The notes below the pieces were generated by a model. It was not told where the DNA came from. It saw nothing but the letters and a program-made list of their open reading frames with translations, and ran no database searches. Shown piece after piece: positions 1 through 9,264 of a stretch of 64,000 nucleotides of DNA (positions within the stretch are counted from its first letter, which is position 1; each line of letters starts with the position of its first letter). The position numbers and the translations under genes were made by a program. This DNA is from Neoarius graeffei (taxonomy: Eukaryota > Chordata > Actinopteri > Siluriformes > Ariidae), in the NCBI RefSeq assembly GCF_027579695.1, contig NC_083572.1, positions 18,142,421 through 18,206,420 on the forward strand. The letters are read 5' to 3'.

Positions 1-105
1 TTGGGCTTTTGGTTCTGAGTAGCGGCGGCAATTCTCGGAACTGGTGCCAAATTTCGTGCGTTTTTGCCCATGGCAAGCGCCCCGAAAATGGCCCAACAGC
101 GGAGA

Positions 106-170
106 AAAATAAAGAAGAAGAAGAAGACGGAAGAAGAAGAAGAAGAAGAAGAAGAAGAAGAAGAAGACGG
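106..170. repeat. (GAA)n-rich microsatellite
   Basis: A run of GAA/GAC triplets that makes Glu-rich and Arg-rich reading frames on the plus strand with no protein meaning. The I-type LINE piece further right ends in the same kind of GAA tail, so this may be a LINE tail remnant. Confidence 0.85.
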
Positions 171-174
171 AAGA

Positions 175-356
175 ATAATAATAGTGAACTCTTACAAGAA
201 CAATAGGGCCTTCGCCCATAGGGCTCGGGCCCTAATAATAGTGAACTCTTACAAGAACAATAGGGCCTTCGCCCTATAGGGCTCGGGCCCTAATAATAGT
301 GAACTCTTACAAGAACAATAGGGCCTTCGCCCTATAGGGCTCGGGCCCTAATAATA
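175..356 (+). repeat. Tandem repeat, about 57-58 bp x 3
   Basis: Three head-to-tail copies share the core GTGAACTCTTACAAGAACAA (starting at 184, 241 and 299), followed by a GC-rich inverted stretch (GGGCCTTCGCCC / GGGCTCGGGCCC) and an AAT-rich spacer. No coding content was seen. Confidence 0.8.
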
Positions 357-514
357 ATAATATCCAAGCTCGTGTTTCACTCTCACTAGTGCTCTGTAAG
401 GCTTTTTCCTGGTGATATCCTGGTAATATTCGTTACACTTCTACCTGGCGTGAAGCACTCACAGTCATGTGGTTGTGACGTCATCGTAAACAAATCCGTT
501 CTACTCATCCAGAC

Positions 515-1356
515 GACTTCACAACGGCAACATTGCCAGATCTTTCCACTCTGGAACCCATTCTCAAAAAGATTGTGTTTTGGGCACCCAAAACGCCGGT
601 GCCATGTGGACGGCAGGCCTAAACGATAAGCAATTGTATTGGAGTCACCTGAATCCGTTGCCATGTGGACAGGGCCTAAGGCTACATCCACACGACAATG
701 GCAAAGAGATTTTTAAAAAAAAATATTGCGTCCACATGGGCAACGGGTCAGTAAAATATCAGGTACATATGGCAACGCAACACTTGCTGAAAACGATGCA
801 ATACACATGCCACACCTCTAGGTGCGCTGCAAGATGGTCCCATCGGAGACACCAGAATAATAGAAGAAGTAAGGACGCATGCGCATAAACTATTATGCGC
901 GAGACTTCATATTAGCCACAGTCAGAAAAATCTGTTCGTAAAATTACGTTATAATGACCAAATACAATGAAAAGTATTTTTCCAGTCTCACTTGTGAAAG
1001 GTAATCCCATGTAATCACGTTTGGACGGCAAACCTGTTGGTACAGTTAAACGCAGCACATGAATGAGGCATCTTTATTCTCCGCTTTGCCCCATCCAATA
1101 TGGCAGTGAGGATGACGTATGATTCTACGCGGAAGGCGGCGTCTTTAATGGTCTGGAATAAATTGAATGCTACACATTGAATGCTAATGGTCTGGAATAA
1201 ATTGAATGCCGTTGCCAGATCTTTCCACTCTGGAACCCGTTCTCAAAAGATTTCATTTTGGGGCACCCAAATCGCCGGTGCCGTGTGGACGCCAGGCCGA
1301 AACGATAAACAATTTTATCAGATTCACCTGAATCCGTTGCCGTGTGGACAGGGCCT
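515..1356. mobile_element. Non-autonomous DNA-transposon pieces (MITE-like), two related copies
   Basis: Two related stretches, about 515-690 and 1207-1356, share a block that runs from GATCTTTCCACTCTGGAACC to CCRTGTGGACAGGGCCT. Between them is AT-rich, non-coding DNA. The ends read like terminal repeats (AGGCCCTGTCCACAYGGCAACG on the other strand). No transposase or clear target duplication is visible, so the class is unassigned. Confidence 0.5.
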
Positions 1357-1918
1357 CAATTTCTGTCATTCATCACTTCTTCAATTTCTTGACCATTGCT
1401 ATCTGTTTTATCCCCTCCCCACAGTGTGTTATGAGCGTTAAAATCTCCGGTCCATATAACATTATCCCTATCTTGCCCTTCTACAGTCTCTAGAGTAACC
1501 AATTCAAGCTGCTTACAAGGGTTGTAGTAGTTTATAACCACCACACTTCTAGTAGCTGTCCATACTTCAACTACCACATATTCTTGCTCTCTGCCTATGC
1601 CCAGCACCCTGTATGGAATCCCCTGTCTTATAAAGGTAGCACAGCCCCCTCCATTTCCCCCCCTCTATCTCTTCTAATGACTATATAGTCAAACAAAACA
1701 AAATCAAATTTTGGATTAAGCCATGTTTCTTGAATACATACAACCTCTGGTTTTACATCCATGCCATCTATTACCTGTTTAAACTCCTGTCCATTTGCTA
1801 ACAAACTCCTTGCATTCCATTGAAAAAGGAACATAATAAAGAGATCATCCTGCCCCTCCTTCCTGATTCAGTTGTGCCACACTAAGGCCATCCCTGACCT
1901 CCTCCCACTTTAAACCCC
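1356..1918 (-). mobile_element. I-type LINE fragment: endonuclease region
   Basis: Two minus-strand frames carry parts of an exonuclease-endonuclease-phosphatase domain. FQWNARSLLANG and VCIQETWL appear at 1628-1834, and GDFNAHNTLWGG at 1356-1607. They lie in different frames, so the copy is decayed. The piece belongs with the ORF1 piece at 5485-6401: the RTE element at about 1919-5276 splits the two, and the 12-bp duplication cactttaaaccc flanks that insertion. Left of 1356 the LINE stops and MITE-like sequence starts. Confidence 0.75.
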
Positions 1919-1942
1919 TCGTCTCGTCTCGTCTTCTTCCGC

Positions 1943-3688
1943 TTATCCAGGACTGGGTCGCGGAGGCAGTAGTCTAAGCATGGAAGCCCAAACTTCCCTT
2001 TCCCCAGACACCTCGGCCAGCTCCTCGGGAAGAACACTGAGGCGTTCCCAGGCCAGCCGAGAGACATAGTCCCTCCAGCGTGTCCTGGGTCTTCCCCGGG
2101 GCCTCCTCCCGGGGGGACATGCCTGGAACACCTCCCCAGGGAGGCGTCCAGGAGGCATCCGAAAAAGATGCCCGAGCCACCTCAGCTGGTTCCTCTCGAT
2201 GTGGAGGAGCAGCGGCTCTACTCCGAGCTCCTCCCGAGTGACTGTGCTTCTCACCCTATCTCTAAGGGAGCGCCCAGCCACCCTGCGAAGGAAACTCATT
2301 TCAACCGCTTGTATCCGTGATCTTGTTCTTTCTGTCATTACCCAAAGCTCATGACCATAGGTGAGAGTCGGAACGTAGATCGACCGGTAAATTGAGAGCT
2401 TCGCCTTTTGGCTCAGCTCCTTCTTCACCATGACGAACCGGTAAAGCGACCGCATCACTGCGGAGGCTGCACCGATCCGCCTGTCGATCTCACGCTCCAT
2501 CCTTCCCTCACTCGTGAACAAGATCCCGAGATACTTAAACTCCTCCACTTGAGGCAGGACTTCTCCACCAACCTGGAGAGGGCAAGCCACCCTTTTCCGG
2601 TCGAGAACCATGGCCTCGGACTTGGAGGTGCTGATTCTCATCCCAGCCGCTTCACACTCGACTGCAAACCGCCACAGTGCATGCTGAAGGTCCTGGTTTG
2701 AAGAAGCCAACAGGACAACATCATCCGCAAAAAGCAGAGATGAAATCATGTGGTTCCCAAACAGGATTCCTTCCGGCCCCTGGCTGCGCCTAGAAATTCT
2801 GTCCATAAAAATTATGAACAGAACCGGTGACAAAGGGCAGCCCTGACGGAGTCCAACATGCACTGGGAACAGGTCTGACTTACTGCCGGCAATGCGAACC
2901 AGACTCCTGCTCCGTTCGTACAGGGACCGGACAGCCCTTAGCAAAGAGCCCCGAACCCCATACTCCCGAAGCACCCCCCACAGAATACCACGGGGGACAC
3001 GGTCGAATGCCTTCTCCAGATCCACAAAGCACATGTGGACTGGTTGGGCAAACTCCCATGAACCCTCGAGCACCCTATGAAGGGTATAGAGCTGGTCCAG
3101 TGTTCCGCGACCAGGACGAAAACCGCATTGTTCCTCCTGGATCCGAGGTTCGACTATTGGTCGAATTCTCCTCTCCAGTACCCTGGAGTAAACTTTCCCT
3201 GGGAGGCTGAGAAGTGTGATTCCCCTATAATTGGAGCACACTCTCTGGTCCCCTTTCTTAAAAAGAGGGACCACCACCCCAGTCTGCCACTCCAGAGGCA
3301 CTGTCCCCGACCGCCACGCGATGTTGCAGAGGCGTGTCAACCAAGACAGCCCCACAACATCCAGAGACTTGAGATACTCAGGGCGGATCTCATCCACCCC
3401 CGGTGCCTTGCCACCGAGGAGCTTGCAAACCACCTCAGTGACTTCGGCTTGGGTAATGGACGAGTCCACCTCTGAGTCATCAGCCTCAGTCTCCTCAGTG
3501 GAAGACATGACGGTGGGATTGAGGAGATCCTCAAAGTATTCCTTCCACCGCCCGACAATATCCCCAGTCGAGGTCAACAGCTCCCCACCCGCACTGTAAA
3601 CAGTGTTGGCAGAATACTGCTTCCCCCTCCTGAGGCGCCGGACGGTTTGCCAGAATTTCTTTGAGGCCGACCGATAGTCCTTCTCCAT
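1943..3688 (-). CDS. RTE LINE reverse transcriptase half of ORF
   Basis: 581 residues, in frame with the endonuclease ORF upstream and separated from it by a single TAG. The reverse transcriptase core is well preserved: VVVPLFKKGD, YRGITLLSLPGK, CGFRPGRGTLDQ, FVDLEKAFDRVPR, GLRQGCPLSPVLF and the catalytic FADDVVLL. A conserved C-terminal segment follows (TYGHELWVMTER, LRWLGHLFRMP). It would copy the element's RNA at the nicked target. The initiator Met is only the first one after the stop, so it may not be a real start. Confidence 0.88.
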   Translation of the reverse strand: MEKDYRSASKKFWQTVRRLRRGKQYSANTVYSAGGELLTSTGDIVGRWKEYFEDLLNPTVMSSTEETEADDSEVDSSITQAEVTEVVCKLLGGKAPGVDEIRPEYLKSLDVVGLSWLTRLCNIAWRSGTVPLEWQTGVVVPLFKKGDQRVCSNYRGITLLSLPGKVYSRVLERRIRPIVEPRIQEEQCGFRPGRGTLDQLYTLHRVLEGSWEFAQPVHMCFVDLEKAFDRVPRGILWGVLREYGVRGSLLRAVRSLYERSRSLVRIAGSKSDLFPVHVGLRQGCPLSPVLFIIFMDRISRRSQGPEGILFGNHMISSLLFADDVVLLASSNQDLQHALWRFAVECEAAGMRISTSKSEAMVLDRKRVACPLQVGGEVLPQVEEFKYLGILFTSEGRMEREIDRRIGAASAVMRSLYRFVMVKKELSQKAKLSIYRSIYVPTLTYGHELWVMTERTRSRIQAVEMSFLRRVAGRSLRDRVRSTVTREELGVEPLLLHIERNQLRWLGHLFRMPPGRLPGEVFQACPPGRRPRGRPRTRWRDYVSRLAWERLSVLPEELAEVSGEREVWASMLRLLPPRPSPG

Positions 3689-3706
3689 GGCCTCCCCGAA
3701 CTCCTC

Positions 3707-5116
3707 CTAGTTCCGAGTTTTTGCCTCCACAACTGCCCGAGCTGCAGCACGCCTGGCCTGCCGATACCTGTCGGCTGCCTCAGGAGTCCCGGAGGTCAAC
3801 ATGGCCCGATAGGACTCCTTCTTCAGCTTGACGGCATCCCTTACTTCCGGTGTCCACCACCGGGTTCGGGGATTGCCGCCACGACAGGCACCGGAGACCT
3901 TGCGGCCACAGCTCCGAACAGCTGCATCCACAATGGAGGTAGAGAACATGGTCCACTCAGACTCAATGTCCCCCGCCTCCCTCGGAAGCTGGGAAAAGCT
4001 CTCCCGGAGGTGGGAGTTAAAGACCTCCCCAACAGAGTGCTCGGCCAGACGTTCCCAGCAGACCCTCACCATACGTTTGGGCCTGCCAGGTCTGTCCAGC
4101 TTCCTCCTCCGCCAGCGGATCCAACTCACCACCAGGTGGTGATCAGTTGACAACTCAGCCCCTCTCTTCACCCGAGTGTCCAAGACATAGGGTCGGAGAT
4201 CAGATGACACGACTACAAAGTCGATCATCGACCTCCGACCTAAGGTGTCCTGGTGCCACGTGCACTTATGGACACCCCTATGCTCGAACATGGTGTTCGT
4301 TATGGACAAACTGTGACTAGCACAGAAGTCCAATAACAAAACACCACTCGGGTTCAGATCGGGGAGGCCGTTCCTCCCAACCACGCCCCTCCAGGTGTCA
4401 CTGTCATCGCCCACGTGAGCATTGAAGTCCCCCAGTAGCACAATGGAGTCCCCAGTCTGAGCACCCCTCAGTACCTCTCCCAGGGACTCCAAGAAGGCCG
4501 GATACTCTATACTGCTATTTGGCCCGTAGGCACAAACAACAGCAAGAGCCCTCTCCCCAATCCGAAGGCGCAGAGAGGCGACCCTCTCATTCACTGGGGT
4601 AAACTCCAACACATGGCGGCTGAGCTGGGGAGCTATAAGGAAGCCCACACCAGCCCACCGCCGCTCACCACGGGCGACTCCAGAGAAGTGGAAAGTCCAG
4701 CCCCTCTCGAGGAGCTGGGTTCCAGAGCCCAAGCTGTGCGTGGAGGTGAGCCCGACTATCTCTAGCCGGTACCTCTCAACCTCCCGCACAAGCTCAGGCT
4801 CCTTCCCCCCCAGCGAAGTGACATTCCATGTCCCAACAGCCAGCCGCTGTGTCCAGGGATCAGGTCGTCGAGGCCCCTGCCTTCGACTGCCACCCAATCC
4901 ACACTGCACCAAACCCCTACTGCTACCTCTGTGGGTGGTGAACCCACAGGAGGTCGGGCCCACGTCACCTCTTCGGGCTGAGCCCGGCCGGGCCCCATGG
5001 GCAAAGGCCCGGCCACCAAGCGCTCGCATATGAGCCCCAACCCCGGGCCTGGCTCCAGGGTGGGGCCCCGGCTGCGTCCTACCGGGCGACGTCACGGTCC
5101 TGGATTTTTTCTCCAT
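3707..5116 (-). CDS. RTE LINE endonuclease half of ORF
   Basis: 469 residues. After a Pro/Arg-rich leader, an AP-like endonuclease domain follows: [10 protein letters not shown] (first metal-binding motif), [24 protein letters not shown] and the terminal STDHHLV. The enzyme nicks target DNA to prime reverse transcription. The frame ends at a TAG at 3707-3709. The reverse transcriptase ORF downstream is in the same frame, so one stop codon appears to split what is usually a single polyprotein. No other interruption was seen. Confidence 0.85.
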   Translation of the reverse strand: MEKKSRTVTSPGRTQPGPHPGARPGVGAHMRALGGRAFAHGARPGSARRGDVGPTSCGFTTHRGSSRGLVQCGLGGSRRQGPRRPDPWTQRLAVGTWNVTSLGGKEPELVREVERYRLEIVGLTSTHSLGSGTQLLERGWTFHFSGVARGERRWAGVGFLIAPQLSRHVLEFTPVNERVASLRLRIGERALAVVCAYGPNSSIEYPAFLESLGEVLRGAQTGDSIVLLGDFNAHVGDDSDTWRGVVGRNGLPDLNPSGVLLLDFCASHSLSITNTMFEHRGVHKCTWHQDTLGRRSMIDFVVVSSDLRPYVLDTRVKRGAELSTDHHLVVSWIRWRRRKLDRPGRPKRMVRVCWERLAEHSVGEVFNSHLRESFSQLPREAGDIESEWTMFSTSIVDAAVRSCGRKVSGACRGGNPRTRWWTPEVRDAVKLKKESYRAMLTSGTPEAADRYRQARRAAARAVVEAKTRN

Positions 5117-5484
5117 AGGGGTTTTTTGGTGAACTGCTCTTGGTCTGGCCTGTCACCTAGGACCTGTCTGCCTTGGGAAACCCTAACAGGGGCATAATGC
5201 CCCCGACAACATAGCTCCTAGGATCATTCAAGCACACAAACCCCTCCACCACAATAAGGTGGCAGTTCTAGGAGGGGCACTTTAAACCCAACATCCCCAA
5301 ATGCTGAATTGCTGCCTTTGTGATAATTTGAATTCTCTCAGTTTTTGACCTAACCTCAGAGGTAGCATTAATCACTCCTGCAATAAAAATGACCAGATCT
5401 CTCTTCTCTCTCTCCTTGACTTCCTTTTCCTTAGCTGAGTCTTGCCTCTCCACCTGGTGATCCTTCACTTTAACTGCATCCCCC

Positions 5485-6401
5485 CTATGTCTCCCCATAC
5501 TCCTGGACTGATCCACTCTTAACTGCTTCTGCATATGAGATTTTTCCCTTCAATTTCACGTTATGTATCTCTGTCTCTCTCCTCATAACCTCACAGCCCC
5601 AATACGCAGCACTGTGTGACCCTCCACAATTACAGCATTTAGGTCTTGTGTCCTCACCACAATCTTCATACACATGAGCTCCACCACATTTAGCACAAGT
5701 CTGTTGCCCTTTGCAAACTTTGGCTGCATGACCAAACTTTTGACATTTAAAACATCTCATTGGTTTATGGATGAACTCCCTCACTCTATATCTCATGAAT
5801 CCATAGTAAAGCTCTCTAGGCATCTCTTTTGTGTTAAACTCAATCAAAACTGACTCCGTTGCCTTCTTCTCAACACCCCTTGTCAACCGTTTTGCACTTT
5901 GAACAGCGTCACATTTCTCTCGTAGATTTTTAACAAGCTCGCTCATCTGCTTGGTCAAAGGAATGCCATAGATCACACCCTTACTACCAGAAGTACCAAC
6001 CCTCACAACTCGTACTACCTTCACCTTCCCAATGACCTGCAATTGTCCTGCTCTCTCTGCCTGCTCTTCAGAAGTGCAAACAATTAATAAATTGCCATCA
6101 TTTAACACACCAGCATATCTCACCTCACCAACCTGCTTCTTGATAATATTCGTCAGCTTTATTAGATCCACGTTTTTCACTCCATCCTGTTCAAACCTCA
6201 CGACAACCCTAAAATTGTCATCCCTATCTCTAATTTCCCTCGGCCGTACCGCCTTAAGCTTTTTCTTAACTGCCAGCTACCGTCATCCTCTTCTGAACCA
6301 TCCATACTCCAACTCTCATCTTCCTGACTCTCCATGACTGAGAGCCAGCCCTCCCACCCTGCATTCAACTGAGAGACCAAAAAAAATCGTTTACTTTTCA
6401 A
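5485..6401 (-). mobile_element. I-type LINE ORF1 fragment with three CCHC knuckles
   Basis: The 238-residue minus-strand frame at 5485-6201 encodes a nucleic-acid-binding ORF1-type protein. It has three zinc knuckles in a row, starting CFKCQKFGHAAKVC, CAKCGGAHVYEDC and CCNCGGSHSAAYWGC, after an RNA-recognition-like region. A second short frame (6198-6401) overlaps upstream, which suggests a frameshift near the N-terminus. In order it precedes the endonuclease piece at 1356-1834, with the RTE element inserted between. It resembles ORF1 of Nimb/I-group elements in fish. Confidence 0.75.
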
Positions 6402-6489
6402 AGAACTTTAAATCGTTCAATCCTTGTAATAAACCGAGCGCCTCCGTCCCACTCAACCAAAAATCGTCACCTTGAGTCCAGGCCAGTCT

Positions 6490-8072
6490 TCACAATGAAC
6501 AACTTCTTCTTCTTCTTCTTCTTTTTGAATGGCGGTTGACAACGACTTCGGTGTATTACCGCCACCGCTGGACTGGAGTGTGGAACAGTAGTTGCCTCTT
6601 CCAAAAAATTAAATGCGTCTTATTAGACCTGTCTCTTTCAAAAAAGTAAACAAAAAAAAAATCTTCCCATTACTTCTTTGTAAAATATTTTTTAGTCTGA
6701 ATGTTGTATCATTGGCCTCTACGTGTTCAATAAAAACCTGTCTCTCTTGCTGGTATTTCCTACAGTGAATCAGGACATGCTCTACAGTTTCTGGGCTTCC
6801 CATGCAGAATTCGCAGTTATCATCAGCGTGCCTGTTCATTTTAGCGAGAGTGCTATTCAGCTTTGTGTGCCCCATTCTCAGTCTGGCCAACACCACTTCT
6901 TCTTGCCTTGCACCCCCATCACCAACAATTTTCGAGACTTGAGAGGCTTAATGTTAAAAAGATGCCTCCCAGTGGGCCCACTCTCCCAGAGCTGCTGCCA
7001 TTTACTGTTAATTTTGGTTTTAATTATGCTCTTTACTTCTGCCTTGCAATACTTTATGTGCGTATCTATATTCTCTTTGCTTGCTGCTCTTTTGGCATAT
7101 TTATCTGCCATCTCATTCCCCTCAACCCCTATGTGAGCAGGAACCCATAAAAAAGAACACTTAAAACCAGCCTTTAGTAATGCACTTGCCAGCTGAAGAA
7201 TCTCAAATAGAATGTCATCCCTGGTTGTTGAGTGAGAGAGCTGAATACTTTGAAGGGCTGAACTAGAGTCAGATGCTATAACTATTTGCCTGTTTCTCAT
7301 GTCATTACCCTCTAACCAAAGCAGGGCAAACCATATGGCTGCCAGTTCCGCTGTGTATACCGCCAGATCATCTGTCAGCCTCTTCTATATGGCCAACCCA
7401 AGTTCAGGGACCACATGCGCCACTCCCACCCTTTTGTCTGTGCCCTTTGAGGCATCTGTGTACAAAATCATACACTGGTTGTAGTGTTCTGATATGTACC
7501 CACTCACTCTCCATTTGTCCACTTCACCCTCTTGCCTTTCCTCAAGCAGTCCAAAGTCCACTTTTAATTCTTCCAATGTCCAAGGGGGAACTATAGGGTA
7601 TGACACTGTTGGGGTGATACCAAGTCCACTTAACCCCATGCTCTTGACCCTGTCCTTGACAGTCCACCCAAAGCTCCTCCCTCCCTCATGTAGTCGCTCT
7701 TGACAATGAGTCAGGACTGGCTGTACTATGTGACTCTCATCATGACCCCCCGAGATTAACCCAGTATACCAGGGCAAGCTGCTCCCTTCGCAACTGTAAG
7801 GGCATTTCCCCCACCTCAACCTGAATTGCGTTCACTGGTGAGGTTTTGACTGCTCCACAGCATATTCTCAAGGCTTGATTATGCATTAGATCCAACTTGT
7901 GCAACATTGACTTAGAGGCCGACCCATAGGCTATACATCCATAGTCAAATCCTGACCTCATTAGTCCAGTATAAATTGCTCTCAGTGCTCCCCTTGATGC
8001 TCCCCATTCAACCCCACACAGACATCTCATGACATTTAGAATTTTTTTTGCACTTTTCCACCATTTTCTGGT
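6490..8072 (-). mobile_element. I-type LINE fragment: RT end, RNase H and 3' tail
   Basis: Minus-strand pieces read in order. The reverse transcriptase C-terminus is at 7740-8030 (RCLCGVEWGASRGALR, FDYGCIAYGSAS). The start of an RNase H domain (ILYTDASKGTD) lies in 7385-7819. The rest is at 6878-7300 (IASDSSSALQS and WVPAHIGVEGNEMADKYA), with a C-terminal piece at 6609-6896 (CEFCMGSPETVEHVLIHC). An RNase H after the RT marks the I/Nimb group. The pieces lie in several frames, so the copy is dead. The 3' end is a GAA-type tail near 6500-6520. Its upstream side is cut off at the palindrome beginning at 8072. Confidence 0.8.
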
Positions 8073-9251
8073 AGAGGTCTGCGCGGGTCGGATTTTTCAG
8101 TCCCGCCCGCGCCCGCATTGTGCAGTCCCACTCCCGCCCGCAAAGAATTATGATTTTCAGTCCCGCCCACAAAAAAACTACGATTTTCAGTCCCGCAAAT
8201 CCCGCCAGCAAATCCCGCATGATGCAGACGTTCGCGTTATTTCTCAGGAAAGTTCTTGTCTTGACACAACGTGATGGCGTCCCGCCCCCTACTTTGAGTG
8301 GATTTCAGCATAAATTTCTGCAGTTCACGTTATTTACCTTGTTTCGGAATTCAGCATGTAGTATCTCTAAAAATAATAATTAGTGCTGTCAAAGAATTAA
8401 AATATTTAATCACGAATCACACATTTTTATCATATGAGAAACCACTGTAATTCTCTGATCAGCATAAAAAAGTGAATGGGCTTGTTTTGAATCAATAATT
8501 TTTTATTTTTTATTACAAAGCAGAGCTAGTAAGAAAAGTGAAATGAGTTACTGTTTGAGTTAGTCTACAACTTTAGTCAGAGAGACATGTTACACAGTGA
8601 CGGTAGGCTTGACCCAATGCTATCCCAGAAATCCTTCCTGTAATATGCAAATTTGGCTGTCCAATCAGATGCGGCCAAATTTGCATATTACAGGAAGGAT
8701 TTCTGGGATAGCATTGAGTCAAGCCTGCCGTCACTGTGTAACATGTCTCTCTGACTAAAGTTGTAGACTAACTCAAGCAGTAAATCAATTCACTTTTCTT
8801 AATAGCTCTGCTTTGCAATAAAAAAAAAAAACAACCACCCCACACACATCATTAATACAAAACAAGCCATTCACTTTTTTTATGCTGATCAGAGAATTAT
8901 AGTGGTTTCTCATATGATAAAAATGTGTGATTCGCGATTAAGTATTTTAATCCTTTGACAGCACTAATTATTATTATTAGAAATGCTACATTCTGAAATA
9001 AGCTAAATAATAAAAACGTGAGCTGTAGATATTTATGCTGAAATCCACTCAAAGTAGGGGGCGGGGCACCATCACGTTGTGTCAAGGCAAGAACTTTCCT
9101 GAGAAATAACGCGAACGTCTGCATCATGCGGGGGCGGGACTGAAAATCGCAATTTTTTTGTGGGCGGGAGCGGGACTGAAAATCATAATTCTTTGCGGGC
9201 GCGGGCGCGGACGGGAGCGGGACTGAAAAATCCGACCCGCGCAGACCTCTA
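8072..9251. mobile_element. Palindromic fold-back element, about 1.18 kb
   Basis: Two long arms of almost 590 bp face each other around a short loop near 8665-8675. The ends are TAGAGGTCTGCGCGGGTCGG and its complement, followed by stretches rich in CAGTCCCGCCC. The central arms match through CAGGAAGGATTTCTGGGATAG. The only ORFs are spurious arm translations. The end sequence suggests a hAT-like non-autonomous element, but no 8-bp duplication is visible: the bases outside are ttttctgg and ggctgaag. Confidence 0.8.
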
Positions 9252-9264
9252 GGCTGAAGGCCTA

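Larger units (their letters stand above)
1919..5276 (-). mobile_element. RTE-clade LINE, nearly complete, nested in another LINE
   Basis: The element is read leftwards and encodes an endonuclease then a reverse transcriptase. Its 3' end (low coordinates) is a short GACGA-type repeat tail near 1919-1935, and its 5' leader runs from about 5117 to 5276. The sequence cactttaaaccc occurs directly on both sides (about 1904-1915 and 5279-5290). This fits a target-site duplication from target-primed reverse transcription into the older I-type LINE. The family call rests on domain order and general resemblance to fish RTE/Expander proteins recalled from memory; no search was run. Confidence 0.85.

Noticed and set aside
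175-356. CRISPR-like spaced repeats
   Set aside because: The repeats are contiguous units without unique spacers, in a vertebrate genome.
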